In this document: positions 6,861 through 12,630 of the stretch, one piece after another
How the letters are laid out: each line of letters starts with the position of its first letter
Position numbering within the stretch: the first letter of the stretch is position 1
Source: a virus
Virus record (IMG/VR): IMGVR_UViG_3300040751_002061
Coordinates: 1 to 21,726 of that record
Length of the DNA stretch: 21,726 nucleotides
Strand: one strand, 5' to 3'
Notes under the pieces: generated by a model
What the model was told of the DNA's origin: nothing
What the model saw: only the letters and a program-made list of their open reading frames with translations
The model's database searches: none
Translations under genes and position numbers: made by a program

Positions 6861-7046
6861 ATGATGGATAACGAGTTACAGATTAATATACAAACATCAG
6901 TCAATGCTGATGAGTTTATAGCTGCTTTAAAAGAGCAGCTACACGGTGTAATGGAGGGCATATCTCTCATTGATAGAGAAAACTCAACGCAAAAAATGTT
7001 GGTTATTCAAGAGATTATGCAAAGATTAAATCTAAAGCCTTTTTAA
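6861..7046 (+). CDS. small acidic protein, paralogue of 5263 gene
   Basis: A 61-residue protein sharing NADEFIAALKEQL near the N-terminus and VIQEIMQRLNLK at the C-terminus with the 70-residue product at 5263. The two are paralogues that differ mainly in the middle. Two ATGs, at 6861 and 6864, follow GAGG (6852-6855); the second has the more usual 8-base spacing. Function unknown. Confidence 0.65.
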   Translation: MMDNELQINIQTSVNADEFIAALKEQLHGVMEGISLIDRENSTQKMLVIQEIMQRLNLKPF

Positions 7047-7056
7047 AAACTAAAGT

Positions 7057-7608
7057 ATGTTGAAATATGTAATATTGGCAGTGCTTTTAACGTCTGCGAC
7101 ACAGCAAAGTAAAGCATTAAGCATATCTGGCAACTATAAAGAGTTTGATGGTGTGCAATCATACAATTATGCTATAAATCATGGTATAATAGATTATGAG
7201 TATATCAAGTCTTCTAAGTACTTCTATGAAGCTATAGAAACTAATTATAACTATGATAAGTGGTTAGGCTATGCAAGGCTTGCAAAACACTCTAAGAGCT
7301 TACATAAGGTAGAGCAGACTATATCTGTAGGGTATCAATTCATAGATGCTTGCAATGTGTCTGTAGGGCATAGAGAGGATATAACAGGAAACAGCCTATT
7401 AATACGTCCTGCTTGCGGTTATAAATTAGATAACTTAGGTATAAAAGCAGCATACATATACACTGCTAACTCTAATATTTATACGTTAAAAGTTAAATAC
7501 GAGCTAACAGATACAATCTTTATAAAATATAAATTGCTCCAGTTTGACGCAGATAATGCAGAGCATAGCTACAGTGCTAATGCTATTAGTTTTGGTGTGA
7601 ATTTTTAA
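7057..7608 (+). CDS. exported outer-membrane-barrel-like protein
   Basis: A 183-residue protein. Residues 1-21 form a signal peptide: MLK, a hydrophobic core (YVILAVLLTSA), and a probable cleavage after SKA. The rest is rich in alternating polar/apolar strands with many Tyr and Asn, and the C-terminus NAISFGVNF ends in Phe, the usual signal for outer-membrane barrel assembly. A small barrel of about eight strands is plausible. Phages and prophages do carry such proteins (lambda Lom is an example) that alter the host surface. It has no clear ribosome-binding site. It lies between small cytoplasmic genes under P4. The family is not identified. Confidence 0.65.
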   Translation: MLKYVILAVLLTSATQQSKALSISGNYKEFDGVQSYNYAINHGIIDYEYIKSSKYFYEAIETNYNYDKWLGYARLAKHSKSLHKVEQTISVGYQFIDACNVSVGHREDITGNSLLIRPACGYKLDNLGIKAAYIYTANSNIYTLKVKYELTDTIFIKYKLLQFDADNAEHSYSANAISFGVNF

Positions 7609-7609
7609 C

Positions 7610-7801
7610 ATGGAGACAGCAGGAGAAGCTGAAGCAATCAATGCTTTGATTAATGCTGTAGATAAAGAGTTAGAAGCTTTTAAACAGCAAAGACTGAAAG
7701 CTTATCATAAAGAGTATTACTCTATACCTGTGAACAAACAACGTAGGAATAATTACAGCAAGCAGTATCAACAACAGCTGAAATTAAAACAGTTAAAATA
7801 A
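7610..7801 (+). CDS. small basic Tyr/Gln-rich protein
   Basis: A 63-residue protein with an acidic N-terminal helix (residues 1-24) and a basic Tyr/Gln/Lys-rich C-terminal half (AYHKEYYSIPVNKQRRNNY). The C-terminal style is like the 100-residue basic protein at 3473. It starts one base after the previous stop, so translation may be coupled. Function unknown. Confidence 0.55.
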   Translation: METAGEAEAINALINAVDKELEAFKQQRLKAYHKEYYSIPVNKQRRNNYSKQYQQQLKLKQLK

Positions 7802-7815
7802 ACACTAAAAAAGTG

Positions 7816-7844
7816 TTGACAATCTAAACTCAATTATATATATT
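7816..7844 (+). promoter_or_regulatory. promoter P5 (TTGACA-N17-TATATT)
   Basis: TTGACA at 7816-7821 and TATATT at 7839-7844, spacer 17 nt. AACACT (7801-7806) and AGTGTT (7812-7817) form an inverted repeat that runs into the -35 box. Its spacer and leader closely match those of P6. Confidence 0.75.
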
Positions 7845-7888
7845 ACTTATCTCAAGACGGAAATACTTACTAATCAAATGGAGATAAA

Positions 7889-8086
7889 ATGAAAGATAGT
7901 CAAAAATTTAGCGAGGGTTTAGTGTGTAATGAGTGCTTATCTAATGATATTAGAAAGCTAAGAGATGATGAAACAGATATAATGGATTGCTACTGCAACA
8001 ACTGTAAAGAGCCGCAACACACTGTCTCTACATGGTGGGTAGAGCAGCCATTTAATAAAATTGATTGGTTAAAGTTAGCAAAATAA
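7889..8086 (+). CDS. small zinc-ribbon protein
   Basis: A 65-residue protein with CNEC at residues 13-16 and CYCNNC at 34-39, spaced as a zinc ribbon whose second knuckle is CNNC. The C-terminus is aromatic (WWVEQPFNKIDWL). It could bind nucleic acid or a protein partner, but no specific family is recognised. It is served by its own promoter P5 and a good GGAGATAA site. Confidence 0.7.
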   Translation: MKDSQKFSEGLVCNECLSNDIRKLRDDETDIMDCYCNNCKEPQHTVSTWWVEQPFNKIDWLKLAK

Positions 8087-8090
8087 TAAA

Positions 8091-8417
8091 ATGCAGATAA
8101 TAAACGGAATAAAATTTATACGGGTACTAAACACACACCGCAGCAATCCAGCGTTACATATTCACGACTGGCGAGAATATGGTCAATATTTATCTTACCC
8201 ATCCAACGACCGCTATATCTTTAAAGTTGACGATTTTAAAAATAACCCTGATTTTAAAGATTACGACATGTCGAATATTGTGGAGCAATTAACAGCATTA
8301 GGTGCAATACGTAACACCGCAGAAGGCTATAGAGATTATCTAGTAATTATTGCTCTCAATCTGTGGGTGTTTATAGATATGCTGCTGCAAAACTTGCAAA
8401 GACAAAAAAATAATTAA
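8091..8417 (+). CDS. hypothetical protein with C-terminal hydrophobic helix
   Basis: A 108-residue protein. Residues 1-80 look soluble (NTHRSNPALHIHDWREYGQY, later MSNIVEQLTALGAI). Residues about 83-103 form a hydrophobic helix (YLVIIALNLWVFIDMLLQNL), which may be a membrane tail or a buried helix, and the last residues are basic. It starts 4 bases after the zinc-ribbon gene and has no clear ribosome-binding site. Function unknown. Confidence 0.55.
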   Translation: MQIINGIKFIRVLNTHRSNPALHIHDWREYGQYLSYPSNDRYIFKVDDFKNNPDFKDYDMSNIVEQLTALGAIRNTAEGYRDYLVIIALNLWVFIDMLLQNLQRQKNN

Positions 8418-8426
8418 AATAAAGTA

Positions 8427-8455
8427 TTGACAATCTAACCGCATTCATATATATT
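8427..8455 (+). promoter_or_regulatory. promoter P6 (TTGACA-N17-TATATT)
   Basis: TTGACA at 8427-8432 and TATATT at 8450-8455, spacer 17 nt. The spacer shares ATCTAA and the TATA end with P5. The transcript would begin with the inverted repeat at 8456-8485. Confidence 0.75.
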
Positions 8456-8485
8456 AGTAAGTATTGAAAGGAGATAATACTTACT
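8456..8485 (+). promoter_or_regulatory. 5'-end hairpin with SD-like loop
   Basis: AGTAAGTATT (8456-8465) and AATACTTACT (8476-8485) are perfect inverted repeats around GAAAGGAGAT, which includes an AGGAG. The hairpin would lie at the 5' end of the P6 transcript. It may protect the mRNA or hold an extra ribosome contact site. P5's leader keeps only the right arm. Confidence 0.7.
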
Positions 8486-8503
8486 AATAAACGGAGATAA
8501 AAG

Positions 8504-8821
8504 ATGACAAGAGTAACAAAAAAGCATTTGCAAAGTTTTTTGAAATATAAAAAAAATGGCGAAATATACAGCAGTGATTTAGAGGCGTTGCAAGCATTTA
8601 AACATATTGAGGCTGGAAAAAATCGTTATCATTATTGGAGTGGTACACGGAACAATATGAAATTAATTGAGTTGTTCAATATGTATTTGCTAAATCAATT
8701 TTGTAAAATTACTTTAGGCAACGATTGTAAAGGTGGTAAAGATTCTGATTTCTTTTTTATCGAAAAATCGGAGCTTGCAAAGTTGCAAAAAAGGGTGAGT
8801 TATTTTATCACAAATAAATAA
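8504..8821 (+). CDS. hypothetical protein
   Basis: A 105-residue basic protein of no known family; helical prediction with the segments KKHLQSFLKYKKNGEIYSSD and FFFIEKSELAKLQKRVSYF. It has its own promoter P6 and a clear CGGAGATAA ribosome site. No membrane segment or metal site is visible. Confidence 0.7.
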   Translation: MTRVTKKHLQSFLKYKKNGEIYSSDLEALQAFKHIEAGKNRYHYWSGTRNNMKLIELFNMYLLNQFCKITLGNDCKGGKDSDFFFIEKSELAKLQKRVSYFITNK

Positions 8822-8827
8822 CCTTTT

Positions 8828-8864
8828 ATCTACCGCTTTAATATTGACAATTAAGGCGGTAGAT
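8828..8864. promoter_or_regulatory. 15-bp inverted repeat over promoter P7 (operator-like)
   Basis: The left arm at 8828-8842 and the right arm at 8850-8864 match at 14 of 15 positions (core ATCTACCGC / GCGGTAGAT) around the 7-base centre ATTGACA. The -35 box is exactly in the centre and the right arm fills most of the spacer, as expected for a repressor operator. Confidence 0.7.
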
Positions 8865-8872
8865 ATTATAAT
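8844..8872 (+). promoter_or_regulatory. promoter P7 (TTGACA-N17-TATAAT)
   Basis: Perfect consensus -35 at 8844-8849 and -10 at 8867-8872 with a 17-nt spacer. It drives the three MIQLND genes and probably the methyltransferase through overlapping starts and stops. It is covered by the palindrome at 8828-8864. Confidence 0.85.
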
Positions 8873-8902
8873 TCATAGCATAATAACAAATGGAGATAAA
8901 AA

Positions 8903-9103
8903 ATGATTCAATTAAACGATGTAAAGCAATCATCAGTAGATGCTAGCAAGGTTGTTAATGTTAAGATGCGTGATAAAACTTGCGGTTACTTCTATGGCAT
9001 TAAATGCAAATTAACTGACGAAAGTGTATTGTCGTTTGTCTATTCAGGTAAAGATGCATTACACGCTGATTATCAAAAATTATTAATTGCTACAAGGTTA
9101 TGA
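8903..9103 (+). CDS. MIQLND paralogue 1 (66 aa)
   Basis: A 66-residue protein starting MIQLND and ending ADYQKLLIAT. The layout (MI.LND, an I/V-rich strand pair, KC plus a strand, then a DY.KLL helix) recalls the small beta-rich FlbD-like proteins, which is a resemblance and not an identification. The start follows AAATGGAGATAAAAA. Its last four bases overlap the next paralogue's start, a translational coupling point. Function unknown. Confidence 0.75.
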   Translation: MIQLNDVKQSSVDASKVVNVKMRDKTCGYFYGIKCKLTDESVLSFVYSGKDALHADYQKLLIATRL

Positions 9104-9372
9104 TTCAATTAAATGATATTACTTGCACTGTAATTAACCCATTGCATATAATTTATTTTAATGTTAGCTCTAATCCCTTAGAGCCTGACTTTAAAGAGTT
9201 AAGTGAATTAACAGGACAAATGACAATCATTGAAATAGGAGAAAAAGATTTCACAATAGTTGGTGAAATTAAATGTATATTTAACTACCAAGGATTGGCT
9301 ACATTTAAATATGTAAGCGTTGAGGCTTTTGAGTCTGATTACCGTAAATTATTAAGAGCCACAAACGCCTGA
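9100..9372 (+). CDS. MIQLND paralogue 2 (90 aa)
   Basis: A 90-residue member of the same family, with the same first residues MIQLND, INPLHIIYFNV near residue 13, then IKCIFN, and the C-terminal DYRKLLRAT. Unlike its neighbours it has about 24 more residues in the middle (roughly 27-52). It overlaps the preceding gene by four bases (ATGA) and the following gene by one. Confidence 0.75.
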   Translation: MIQLNDITCTVINPLHIIYFNVSSNPLEPDFKELSELTGQMTIIEIGEKDFTIVGEIKCIFNYQGLATFKYVSVEAFESDYRKLLRATNA

Positions 9373-9566
9373 TGATTCAATTAAATGATTTTTTTGAAAC
9401 TGCAATCAATCCGTCGCAGATAGTTTGGTTTAATATAATTAAAGACCCTGTCATTGCTGGCAGGATTAAATGCACATTCAACAATAATTGCCACATCACA
9501 TTAAATTATGATTCTCCTGAGGCGTTAAAGAATGATTACAACAAATTATTAAATGCAAGTAATTGA
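9372..9566 (+). CDS. MIQLND paralogue 3 (64 aa)
   Basis: A 64-residue third member, with MIQLND, AINPSQIVWFNI, RIKCTFNN and DYNKLLNAS. The 17 bases at its start are the same as those of paralogue 2, so the genes arose by local duplication. Its stop overlaps the start of the methyltransferase gene, which suggests that all four are translated as one coupled set. Confidence 0.75.
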   Translation: MIQLNDFFETAINPSQIVWFNIIKDPVIAGRIKCTFNNNCHITLNYDSPEALKNDYNKLLNASN

Positions 9567-10837
9567 TGATGCTAGATAGAGTTATTAAAAGCGAGAAAAT
9601 AGATTGGAAGCAGATTCAAACGCTCCAGCCTGATAATTTTAAGATACCAGAACAACAAGAGGTCTTAAAGAAATCACTGCTAGCTAATGGCTTTGTATCT
9701 CCTTTTTGTGTATGGCAAGACGAGGCAGGGGCAATATGGAGCATTGACGGTGTACACCGCATAAAAGCACTCACAGAGCTACAAGAGCAGGGGCAAGACA
9801 TACCAGAGCTATTAACCGCTAATTTTATAGAAGCCAAAGATAGGAAAGAGGCAGGGATAATATTATTAGAAGTTTTTAACACTAAACAGAACAAAGCGAC
9901 AGAACAGGGTTTAGAGTTATTAAAAATAGATTTAAATATTAGCAACGATGACTTGCATGTAGATTTTGAAGATTTAGATTTAAAAATAGAGCTGGAAGAC
10001 CCAGAAATAACAGAGCTAGAGCCAGACGAAGCCCCAGACGAAGCACCAGAGCCACCAACCATACCTATTACCGCTAAAGGTGATTTATACGAGCTTAATG
10101 GTCATAGAGTGCTTTGCGGTGATTCTACTGTGATAGATGATGTAGATAAATTAATGCAGGGGGAAAGAGTAGACCTTGTATTTACTGATCCGCCCTACAA
10201 ATTAGAAACAAAAGGAGGAAGTAAAGGAGATATTGGGGAAGGGCTAATGAAACAAGGGAATGATATTGATTTTATATCAGATTTTAACCCTACTAATTTT
10301 TTACAAGTACTACCTTTGATATTTGACAAAAATAGCATGAATGCATACATATTCTGTAATAAAGAATTATTGCCAGATTATTTAAACTATGCAAAAGATA
10401 CAAAATATTCTTTTAATGTACTTATTTGGAAAAAGCCTAACGCAATTCCTATACGTGATAGCCATAGACCAGATATAGAATATCTTTTATTGTTTAGAAA
10501 GAATGCTATTTGGAATCATGGCTTACAAGGTGTTAATTACTCTAGAGCGTTAGAATACGGCAGAGAAAATGGATTACATCCTACTATGAAACCTATTGAG
10601 TTAATAACGAACGAGTTATTTATATCTTCTAATAAAAACTCTTTAGTAGTAGATGCATTTCTAGGCTCTGGCAGCACACTAATAGCAGCAGAACAAACAA
10701 ACAGACGTTGTTATGGTATAGAACTAGAGGAGAAATACTGTGATGTAATAGTTACTAGATGGGTAAAGATGATGCAAAGCAACAACAAAGAATACACGGT
10801 TAAAAGAAATGGAGAAATAATAAACTGGGAGATTTAA
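9566..10837 (+). CDS. ParB-like / DNA methyltransferase fusion
   Basis: A 423-residue protein. Residues 8-65 form a ParB/Srx-like domain (VSPFCVWQDEAGAIWSIDGV, then HRIKAL), and an acidic EPDEAPDEAPEPP linker follows near 152-165. Then comes an N6-adenine or N4-cytosine methyltransferase: DPPY at about 208, a HPTMKP motif near 338 and the S-adenosylmethionine motif FLGSGST near 365, the order of the beta class. It adds methyl groups to DNA, perhaps to shield phage DNA from host restriction; no endonuclease partner lies nearby. The start is ATG 9566 (or 9569); a TTG at 9563 is in frame but less likely. Its stop overlaps a small downstream gene. Confidence 0.85.
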   Translation: MMLDRVIKSEKIDWKQIQTLQPDNFKIPEQQEVLKKSLLANGFVSPFCVWQDEAGAIWSIDGVHRIKALTELQEQGQDIPELLTANFIEAKDRKEAGIILLEVFNTKQNKATEQGLELLKIDLNISNDDLHVDFEDLDLKIELEDPEITELEPDEAPDEAPEPPTIPITAKGDLYELNGHRVLCGDSTVIDDVDKLMQGERVDLVFTDPPYKLETKGGSKGDIGEGLMKQGNDIDFISDFNPTNFLQVLPLIFDKNSMNAYIFCNKELLPDYLNYAKDTKYSFNVLIWKKPNAIPIRDSHRPDIEYLLLFRKNAIWNHGLQGVNYSRALEYGRENGLHPTMKPIELITNELFISSNKNSLVVDAFLGSGSTLIAAEQTNRRCYGIELEEKYCDVIVTRWVKMMQSNNKEYTVKRNGEIINWEI

Positions 10838-10839
10838 TG

Positions 10840-10971
10840 ATGACAGATAATATAATTTTTGAATGCGATACAAATATAGATTGTGTAGAAGATAAGGAGA
10901 CTATAGAAACAATCAATGGTCAACAAGTTATAATTAAAAACACCGGAGAAGTTTTTAGTTTAGAAGGCTAG
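10840..10971 (+). CDS. 43-residue protein, coupled to methyltransferase
   Basis: An acidic 43-residue protein (MTDNIIFECDTNIDCVEDKE...) whose C-terminal IIKNTGEVFSLEG loosely resembles the methyltransferase tail VKRNGEIINWEI. An ATG at 10837 is also in frame; either start sits on the methyltransferase stop. It may be a decayed relative of the tail or an unrelated small protein. Confidence 0.45.
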   Translation: MTDNIIFECDTNIDCVEDKETIETINGQQVIIKNTGEVFSLEG

Positions 10972-10982
10972 ATATTAAAAAA

Positions 10983-11042
10983 CTGGTTGTTACAAAAATT
11001 GCAACTAAAAGAAATGGTGAAGTAATAGATTGGGATATTTAA
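10983..11042 (+). pseudogene. duplicated remnant of methyltransferase 3' end
   Basis: The last 37 bases (11006-11042) match the methyltransferase end (10801-10837) at 32 positions, including the stop codon, and encode TKRNGEVIDWDI against VKRNGEIINWEI. The frame has no start codon of its own and is closed by a stop at 10956-10958. It is the surviving end of a duplicated or recombined methyltransferase gene. Confidence 0.75.
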
Positions 11043-11043
11043 G

Positions 11044-11072
11044 TTGCGTAAATGTTTGTATTTTTGTATAAT
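11044..11072 (+). promoter_or_regulatory. promoter P8 (TTGCGT-N17-TATAAT)
   Basis: TTGCGT at 11044-11049 and a perfect TATAAT at 11067-11072, spacer 17 nt. It begins right after the methyltransferase remnant and drives the fibre-like gene at 11136. Confidence 0.65.
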
Positions 11073-11135
11073 ATCAATGGTTTGTTTATTCAGCATTGTC
11101 GGGCAAATATTTTTTAATTTATTAGAGAGAATAAA

Positions 11136-11621
11136 ATGCCTTACAATCCAGACACTATGCCAAACGCAATATTTACTGACTTAACGAATATACTTGATCA
11201 GATTAAAAATTGGTCGGTAAATCGCCACACAGACATTAACACGTCAATTTCTGGCTTAAGTACACAGATTACAGCACTACAAACGCTTACATCTTCTAAT
11301 GACTTAGATTTAGACACTGTACAAGAAGTTGTTGATTTCATTAAAACTACTAGAACATCGCTAGATACTATTTTAGTGAATGATTTAACAACGGGCGGCA
11401 TTGCAAAAGCTTTGACAGCTGAGCAGGGAAAAGTCCTTAAAGGTCTAATTGACGATGCTAACACTGCTGCTTCTGCTTTAACTGTTAGAGTTGCTACTTT
11501 AGAAAGCAAGGTTGCTACTTTAGAAAGTGAGCAATCTTTAATGCAGCAAGAATCTACCAACTTGCAAACAAAAGTAAACGAGTTAGCAACTGCAAACGCT
11601 GTACGATTTCCGCAGGCTTAA
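11136..11621 (+). CDS. tail-fibre-like coiled-coil protein
   Basis: A 161-residue protein. Residues 35-100 contain the pattern DLTTGGIAKALTAEQGKVLK, typical of linking segments in phage tail-fibre and other trimeric adhesin proteins. Residues about 118-155 are a heptad coiled coil (RVATLESKVATLESE), partly made by a 21-bp DNA repeat at 11490-11506 and 11511-11527. Such short proteins may form a fibre base or adaptor. It ends with TAATAA, and the +1 frame stays open beyond it (see 11626). It lies upstream of the terminase genes, unusual for a tail gene. Confidence 0.65.
   Translation: MPYNPDTMPNAIFTDLTNILDQIKNWSVNRHTDINTSISGLSTQITALQTLTSSNDLDLDTVQEVVDFIKTTRTSLDTILVNDLTTGGIAKALTAEQGKVLKGLIDDANTAASALTVRVATLESKVATLESEQSLMQQESTNLQTKVNELATANAVRFPQA
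11490..11527. repeat. 21-bp period repeat in coiled-coil coding
   Basis: The 17-bp string GTTGCTACTTTAGAAAG occurs at 11490-11506 and at 11511-11527, encoding VATLES twice within the coiled coil of the fibre-like gene. It shows heptad expansion by slippage or duplication. Confidence 0.9.
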
Positions 11622-11625
11622 TAAT

Positions 11626-11784
11626 ATTTATAATATTGCTTCTACCAATCCTGATGAGGCAACAATTACGCATTCAAAAAATGGCATAGTGTTTAACATT
11701 ATGCCATTTACTTCAATTAATACTACTTTGTTGCGTGTTGCCAGTTCAAGCAGTAGTTTGCAAGTAGCAAGTATTATCAGATAA
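11626..11784 (+). CDS. possible frameshifted extension or small gene without ATG
   Basis: This frame, +1 relative to the fibre-like gene, is open from the stop at about 11581 to 11784 and reads as plausible protein (IASTNPDEATITHSKNGIVF, later INTTLLRVASSSSSLQVASII). It has no ATG near its front, only ATT codons and an internal ATG at 11701 without a ribosome site. It is either a C-terminal extension of the fibre-like protein reached by a +1 shift before the TAATAA, a gene using a rare start, or a decayed gene. Coordinates of the front are approximate. Confidence 0.4.
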   Translation: MYNIASTNPDEATITHSKNGIVFNIMPFTSINTTLLRVASSSSSLQVASIIR

Positions 11785-11786
11785 TT

Positions 11787-12185
11787 ATGAGATTTGACGT
11801 ACAATTTATTAAATACAGAGGTGAAAGTGTTGTAGTTGATTTTAGCATTGCACATCTTGCTAACGACCCTACTGATGCAACAGTATATGCTGACCCTGTT
11901 TTCTTATTGTTAGATGGTAGCAATAAGATTTTAGTAAACACGACTGATACAATTTCTAATTCTAACAACCAATATTTAGGTTATACTTACCATGGCGTAA
12001 CTATCAACGACAACCAAGCATTTAGCAATTACAATTTTATTGTTAAGCAAGCAGTTTCTTTGCTTTCAAAAGAATCCAGCAATTACATTTTAGATATTTA
12101 TTTCCAGCATTTAGTACATACTGATTACACAATTATAAAGCGTATCGTAATGACGTTTGATAGCTCCTACACTTTTTCGCAGTAA
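11787..12185 (+). CDS. hypothetical protein in fibre-like region
   Basis: A 132-residue protein predicted to be largely beta-strand (FDVQFIKYRGESVVVDFSIA, later DPVFLLLDGSNKILVNT and YNFIVKQAVSLL). It resembles small structural proteins placed next to phage fibre genes, but I do not recognise a family. It starts two bases after the open frame at 11626-11784, lacks a strong ribosome site and is followed by promoter P9. Confidence 0.65.
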   Translation: MRFDVQFIKYRGESVVVDFSIAHLANDPTDATVYADPVFLLLDGSNKILVNTTDTISNSNNQYLGYTYHGVTINDNQAFSNYNFIVKQAVSLLSKESSNYILDIYFQHLVHTDYTIIKRIVMTFDSSYTFSQ

Positions 12186-12193
12186 AACAAATA

Positions 12194-12222
12194 TTGTAAT
12201 AGCAACAAAAACAAGGTATAAT
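12194..12222 (+). promoter_or_regulatory. promoter P9 (TTGTAA-N17-TATAAT)
   Basis: TTGTAA at 12194-12199 and a perfect TATAAT at 12217-12222 with a 17-nt spacer. Transcription should begin near 12228-12230, exactly where a GC-rich structured leader begins. Confidence 0.7.
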
Positions 12223-12227
12223 TACAA

Positions 12228-12314
12228 GGCGTCCTACTCTTAGCGGGGGAACGCTAGAATCGTTGGCTAGCTGGGCGTACTTTTAACTCAACGGATACTA
12301 CAACGAGGTATACA
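12228..12314 (+). ncRNA. GC-rich structured leader RNA, possible RBS-controlling element
   Basis: About 87 nt starting at the predicted 5' end of the P9 transcript, much richer in GC than its surroundings. An outer stem GCGTCC (12229-12234) with GGGCGT (12273-12278, two G-U pairs) can enclose a TAGCG/CGCTA hairpin (12241-12245 with 12252-12256; GGGGAA loop). TCGTTG (12260-12265) can pair with CAACGA (12301-12306), overlapping the GAGG ribosome site at 12305-12308, or with CAACGG (12289-12294). GCTAG (12253-12257) with CTAGC (12267-12271) is an alternative. No known riboswitch class was recognised. Confidence 0.5.
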
Positions 12315-12614
12315 ATGATAGCCACATATATTCGATATGTTATCAATGCTAATTTAATAGTAAATAACACTTACAAATTAAATTTATCTAACAAACAAAT
12401 AGCCACACTATCTGGCAATGCATGTATAGCAGTTATAGGTGGCATAGATTACAAGGGTGAAAGTTTTAGTTCCCTTCGGTTGTTTAAAAGTGAATCACTC
12501 GCTGAAAAGTACATTGTTGACTTATTAAGTGGAGAAAGTCCATATACTTATGTATACGTACAAATACAAGAGATTGCACAAAAAGCGTATAACGAGAGCA
12601 AAGGCAAAATATAA
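12315..12614 (+). CDS. hypothetical protein under structured leader
   Basis: A 99-residue protein of no recognised family, with beta-like segments (YVINANLIVNNTYKLNLSNK) and ACIAVIGGIDYKGESF in the middle, ending in a helical YNESKGK. The start has GAGG 6 bases upstream, inside the structured leader, so its translation may depend on how that RNA folds. It is the only gene between P9 and the packaging-site-like region. Confidence 0.65.
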   Translation: MIATYIRYVINANLIVNNTYKLNLSNKQIATLSGNACIAVIGGIDYKGESFSSLRLFKSESLAEKYIVDLLSGESPYTYVYVQIQEIAQKAYNESKGKI

Positions 12615-12630
12615 TCAAAGAATATAATAA

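Noticed and set aside
9616-10062. 148-codon minus-strand frame inside the methyltransferase gene
   Set aside because: Shadow frame: serine/cysteine-rich translation complementary to a well-supported gene with clear motifs.
12228-12300. tRNA or known riboswitch
   Set aside because: No cloverleaf or T-arm consensus is present, and none of the riboswitch cores I know matches; retained only as an unclassified structured leader.
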